The notes beneath the pieces are model-generated. The model was not told the DNA's origin. It did no database searches and worked only from the letters and a program-made list of their open reading frames with translations. A stretch of DNA of 64,000 nt from CAZICM01 sp964537685 (GTDB taxonomy: Bacteria; Myxococcota_A; Polyangia; Polyangiales; Polyangiaceae). Below are positions 61,010 to 64,000 of the stretch, one piece after another. The DNA lies in NCBI GenBank assembly GCA_964537685.1, contig CAZICM010000029.1:50219-114218 (forward strand), read 5' to 3'. How positions within the stretch are numbered: the stretch's first letter is position 1; the number at the start of each line of letters is the position of its first letter. Both the position numbers and the translations under genes were made by a program.

Positions 61010-61372
61010 ATGAAAAAGCGATCGGCATGGCTTGGGCTGGGGGCGGCTGTGATTGTGCTTGCGGCGTCGGCGCTGGGGTATGGCGGATATGTGTTTATAC
61101 GGGATATCAATGTGTGGGGATTTCGAAAGGCGCTTCCAGAGTCGGCCGTTGTGCTGAAGGAAGACGCTTGGGAAGATGGTTTTTTACCGGATTATAGTTA
61201 TCATTTGATCGCCCGTGTTTCTCCGCCGGAGTTTTTGGCTTATGTGGGGAGGTTTAATTTAAAGCCGCTGACGAGGGATGGGCGCGTGGTGTATGAGCGC
61301 GTGGAAGGCGATGAGACGATTGAAGCTTGGTATGAGAATGGGTGTTTACATCTACATGCTTCTCAGCATTAG
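61010..61372 (+). CDS. Small single-helix membrane protein, unknown
   Basis: 120 residues with a good AGGAGG site 6 bases before the ATG. One N-terminal hydrophobic helix (8-28) and a short acidic/aromatic soluble domain (30-120) are visible. No family recognised; the soluble part (for example YHLIARVSPPEFLAYVGRFN) could be a small receptor-like or inhibitor domain. It is a single gene between two minus-strand genes. Confidence 0.7.
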   Translation: MKKRSAWLGLGAAVIVLAASALGYGGYVFIRDINVWGFRKALPESAVVLKEDAWEDGFLPDYSYHLIARVSPPEFLAYVGRFNLKPLTRDGRVVYERVEGDETIEAWYENGCLHLHASQH

Positions 61373-61380
61373 CGTTGATA

Positions 61381-62136
61381 CTAGCGGCGATGGGGCACTG
61401 GATGATGGTGAGGGCGCGGCGTTTTGACAATTACAGTCGGTTTTCGCACAATAATGCGGTGCGGATAGGGGGGATGTACATGGGTATGCACAGTCACCCG
61501 AGGACGCACAATCAAAGGCGGATACCAAGGCGCATACCACCAATAAGGGGCATGTCCAACAACATATACCCGTTCCGGCGGAGCCGAGACAGGGGCCGCC
61601 CGCTCAAATCCGGTTCGCTGAGCAATTTCAGCCGTGTCTGTGCGGATTTTCCATACGACCTCAAACGATGATACAAGATCGGGTTCTTGCCATCCTTGGG
61701 GGAGAGGGAAATACAAATCAAAGGTGCTTTCCCTGCCCGGTTCTACGGTAACAAGGGGGAGTGATTCGGATTCTGCATTTATATATGCCTGGCGTATCGT
61801 CGGACCGCCCCGCAGATCCAGTGCAATTTCCGATGTATTGATTTGCCAATTGGCTCCTCCGTTGGTGTTTTCTACTTGCACGCGGATATGCACAACGGGA
61901 ACATCGGGACCTTCATCAGGATTGAGTTCGGTGACGCCAAAGGATGATATAACGACATGCCCCCTAGGTGCTCCAGGTGGGAGCATGTATCGAACCTCGT
62001 CTTGGGTGCGTATCACGGCGGGGGCGGGAGTGGGGGCTGGGGGAGTGGGCTCATAACCGTAATAGCCCACGGTGCAACCCATGGTGAGGGAAGCGGCGAA
62101 TAGAACAGCGCATAGATGTAGTAGATCGAGCTTCAT
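61381..62136 (-). CDS. Lipoprotein with His/Pro-rich C-terminus
   Basis: About 251 residues from ATG 62136; the open frame runs to 62250. Leader ends in lipobox TMGC (C21). The middle is an Ig-like/beta-sandwich stretch with SSFGVTELNPDEGPDVPVVH as a core. The last 60 residues are rich in Trp, Pro, Val, Arg and His (WWYAPWYPP, then HTHVHPPYPHR and PRPHHHPVPHRR), which suggests metal or surface binding. Not otherwise recognised. Confidence 0.72.
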   Translation of the reverse strand: MKLDLLHLCAVLFAASLTMGCTVGYYGYEPTPPAPTPAPAVIRTQDEVRYMLPPGAPRGHVVISSFGVTELNPDEGPDVPVVHIRVQVENTNGGANWQINTSEIALDLRGGPTIRQAYINAESESLPLVTVEPGRESTFDLYFPLPQGWQEPDLVSSFEVVWKIRTDTAEIAQRTGFERAAPVSAPPERVYVVGHAPYWWYAPWYPPLIVRPRVTVHTHVHPPYPHRIIVRKPTVIVKTPRPHHHPVPHRR

Positions 62137-62280
62137 GGCGATTGCCTCTTTGTCGCCAAGATCTTGCAAGGGACGTGCGCAGCGTATGATCGTCGCGTTT
62201 AATGAGGGCAATTGAAGATTTGCAGCGCAAAAGCCGCGCCTCCGGCGCAAAAACAGCAGGGGTGGGCACCGGAGACGCGC

Positions 62281-63246
62281 TTAATTTTCTTCTTCGATAA
62301 GCCGGATTTGATCGTGCAAGTCGGATAACTGTCCCTGCCAGTAGGCCGCGCTGCCAAATTGAGGAAATGCCCGGGGAAATGCCGGATCGTGCCAGCGTTC
62401 CGCTATCCAGGCAGCATAGCGGATATAGCGGAGCCCGCGCAGTGGTTCAATACAGCGGAGCGCATACCGGTTTAGAGGGCGTATTCGTTCATAGCCCGAT
62501 ATCAATGCATTGCGCTCGGCAGGGCAATCCGAGGGACGGGATGGCAAAAGGAGCCATAGATCTTGAACAGGAGGGCCGATCGCCATATCGTCAAAATCCA
62601 ATACGCAAAAGGCGTTGCGCGTGCGGAGCAAGTTGCCCCGGTGCAGATCGGCGTGTATGAGCCGCCGTTCGCTGTCTCCACCGAGGCATTGAGCGGCCAG
62701 CGAGACGAGGCTCCGTGCGGCGTGCTCATAACGGCTTCGCAGTGCCCCTGGCATATCGCATTGGGAGACAATTTTTTCAATGCACTGGGTTCCGTAGGTG
62801 TGGGCCGAGAGTTCCGGCCGTTCCAACGGGCGCACCGAGCTCATGACCGAATGAATTCGTCCAATAATCTTTCCAATTTGATGAAATTCGTCCAGGTTCA
62901 TTTCATCGGGGCTGCGCCCGGCGATTTTTGGAAAGAGTGCGAAGCGGATACCATCTTCGGTGCGCGATAGGGTTGTGCCATCATCGAAAGGGATTGGCGC
63001 GGCAACAGGAATTTCTGCCTCGGCAAGGGTGCTCAATACCTGATGCTCATCGGCGATGGCACGATCGGAATGCCGATTTGGCCGATAGAATTTTGCAATT
63101 AGATGAGAGCGATCTTCCAATTCGATATCGTAGACGCGGTTTTCGAGGCTGCCCAGGAGAAAGCAGCGGCCGCTGACGGATGTGCCAAGGCGCTCGACGG
63201 CCGAGAGGACATGGTTGGGCGTTAGGGAAAGGAATGTGTCGGACAT
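62281..63246 (-). CDS. srkA: SrkA/YihE-like stress-response kinase
   Basis: A 321-residue aminoglycoside-phosphotransferase-fold kinase. K52 in LIAKFYRP, catalytic loop HADLHRGN (198-205) and metal site LDFDD (216-220) match SrkA, the Escherichia coli YihE Ser/Thr kinase that counters death under stress. The usual length is about 328 residues. No dsbA gene follows, unlike in enterobacteria. It is divergent from the Cys-rich lipoprotein at 63445. Confidence 0.88.
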   Translation of the reverse strand: MSDTFLSLTPNHVLSAVERLGTSVSGRCFLLGSLENRVYDIELEDRSHLIAKFYRPNRHSDRAIADEHQVLSTLAEAEIPVAAPIPFDDGTTLSRTEDGIRFALFPKIAGRSPDEMNLDEFHQIGKIIGRIHSVMSSVRPLERPELSAHTYGTQCIEKIVSQCDMPGALRSRYEHAARSLVSLAAQCLGGDSERRLIHADLHRGNLLRTRNAFCVLDFDDMAIGPPVQDLWLLLPSRPSDCPAERNALISGYERIRPLNRYALRCIEPLRGLRYIRYAAWIAERWHDPAFPRAFPQFGSAAYWQGQLSDLHDQIRLIEEEN

Positions 63247-63444
63247 GCGATGACCTAGGATGTATCAGCGGCCGAATTTTGTGACCATTCGAAACTGGAT
63301 TTTTGTTGTTGCTTTTGTGTATGAAGGACAAGGCCGCGCTGCCGCGGTCGCTGCATACTTCGGGATGTGATCTGCAGTGCGATGTTGCGCGCTTGTGCTG
63401 ATTCTACTTGGCGCAGGTGAATAAGCTGTTGAAGGAGAAGTTCA

Positions 63445-64000
63445 ATGAATCGGTATACCGCTGGGGTGATTGCGGGGCTTGTTTTTGTGGGGTTCGCGGC
63501 GGCGTCCGGGGGCTGTGAGCTGGTGGCTGCGGTGGATCGGAATAAAATTGACGAAGGGAACGCGGGGCCCGGCGGAGCGGGCGGCAGCACGAACAACACG
63601 GGCGGGGCTGGCGGAACAAGCAATACAGGAGGTGCGGGTGGAACGGGCGGAATGCCTGAGTGTGTGGGGCCCGCGGATTGTATGAAGACCGGAAATGAGT
63701 GCGTGCTCGCAACGTGTACCGATGGAAAGTGCGGTACGATGAACGTTGCGGCCGATACGCCGGTCGCGGCGCAGACGCCATTTGATTGTCAATTGGTTGT
63801 ATGTGATGGGAATGGCGGAACGAAGAGCAATGCCGATAATAATGATGGCCCGAATGACATGAAATCGTGCACCGATGACATGTGCATGAACGGCGTACCC
63901 GAATATACGCCTGTGGCCCAGGGCACGGCATGTAATGAAAATGGCGGTACGGTATGCGATGCAAATGGCAACTGTGTCATGGCGACCTGCACGGACAATG
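63445..64000 (+). CDS. Cys-rich Gly-linker lipoprotein (3' end outside window)
   Basis: Open from ATG 63445 to the right edge, 185 residues visible, with AAGGAG at the right distance. A leader with lipobox SGGC (C24) and a Gly/Asn/Thr-rich linker precede a Cys-rich region: repeating blocks of the form C-x5-C and G-x-C, such as CVGPADCMKTGNEC and CTDDMCMNG, that look like myxobacterial Cys-rich repeats. Likely a surface or adhesive lipoprotein. The C-terminal part lies beyond base 64000. Confidence 0.75.
   Translation, partial: MNRYTAGVIAGLVFVGFAAASGGCELVAAVDRNKIDEGNAGPGGAGGSTNNTGGAGGTSNTGGAGGTGGMPECVGPADCMKTGNECVLATCTDGKCGTMNVAADTPVAAQTPFDCQLVVCDGNGGTKSNADNNDGPNDMKSCTDDMCMNGVPEYTPVAQGTACNENGGTVCDANGNCVMATCTDN

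Noticed and set aside
63247..63444. Small RNA gene between srkA and the last gene
   Set aside because: Only a short GC-rich inverted stretch is seen and there is no terminator-like stem; it is more likely two divergent promoters.

Overview
The window looks like a chromosomal segment of a predatory or fruiting-type myxobacterium (Myxococcota, probably Polyangia), or of a metagenome bin of that kind. This rests on gene content: four Hanks-type Ser/Thr kinases with unusual C-terminal fusions, a CheA-type kinase, a bacterial enhancer-binding protein, tandem Hcp proteins, many Gly/Ser-rich lipoproteins with myxobacterial Cys-rich repeats (MopE-like and CGDG/DDGN types), and AgmX-like and LolA-like lipoproteins. 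DNA is moderately GC-rich by eye. I see no rRNA, tRNA, CRISPR array, insertion sequence or phage gene. Coding density is very high and no gene-free stretch exceeds about 250 bases. One 100-N assembly gap (31376-31475) lies inside a minisatellite.

Layout. (1) 1-5792, minus strand: CheA-like kinase, a single-domain receiver and a giant Ser/Thr kinase with STAND NTPase and propeller regions that leaves the window at base 1. (2) 5903-12695, plus strand: outer-membrane barrel, cupredoxin, pentaheme cytochrome lipoprotein, SpoIIE/RsbU-type phosphatase, RsbW-type ATP-binding protein, STAS protein and a zinc-ribbon/PH membrane protein. The tight spacing and 4-base overlaps suggest redox proteins physically coupled to a partner-switching relay. 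(3) 12719-20349: CBS protein; UbiA prenyltransferase coupled to a DUF2452 protein; a minus-strand operon of a second UbiA, a radical SAM enzyme and a Tat-lipoprotein PLP enzyme; and, divergently, a flavin halogenase-like oxidoreductase and a PhzF protein. This may be a small biosynthetic locus. (4) 20353-24312: GabT-type transaminase and aldehyde dehydrogenase operon, then a diheme cytochrome lipoprotein.

(5) 24309-30276, minus strand: GAF/AAA+ regulator, kinase with an ExbD-like C-terminus, two hcp genes and a receiver protein. (6) 30368-37403, plus strand: AgmX-like lipoprotein, Gly-rich secreted protein, a membrane protein with two globin domains, and a kinase fused to an ExeA-like domain. 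(7) 37366-43350: PHP phosphoesterase, unknown lipoprotein, GH13 amylase, Pro-rich protein, VWA lipoprotein. (8) 51437-43500, minus strand: a probable long operon of outer-membrane barrel, LolA-like protein, propeller protein, RluA-RlmI fusion, PRPP synthetase-like protein and GT-C glycosyltransferase. (9) 51552-64000: YdcF-like protein, DUF3943 lipoprotein, kinase and PEGA-like partner, threonine dehydratase, MopE/propeller lipoprotein, small hypotheticals, SrkA-like kinase and a Cys-rich lipoprotein that runs off the right edge.

The main themes are signal transduction (phosphorelay, Hanks kinases, partner switching), envelope and surface proteins, and a possible redox-responsive relay. The best candidates for something new are the redox/partner-switch operon, the twin-globin membrane protein, the UbiA/radical-SAM/Tat-PLP group and the kinase fusions.
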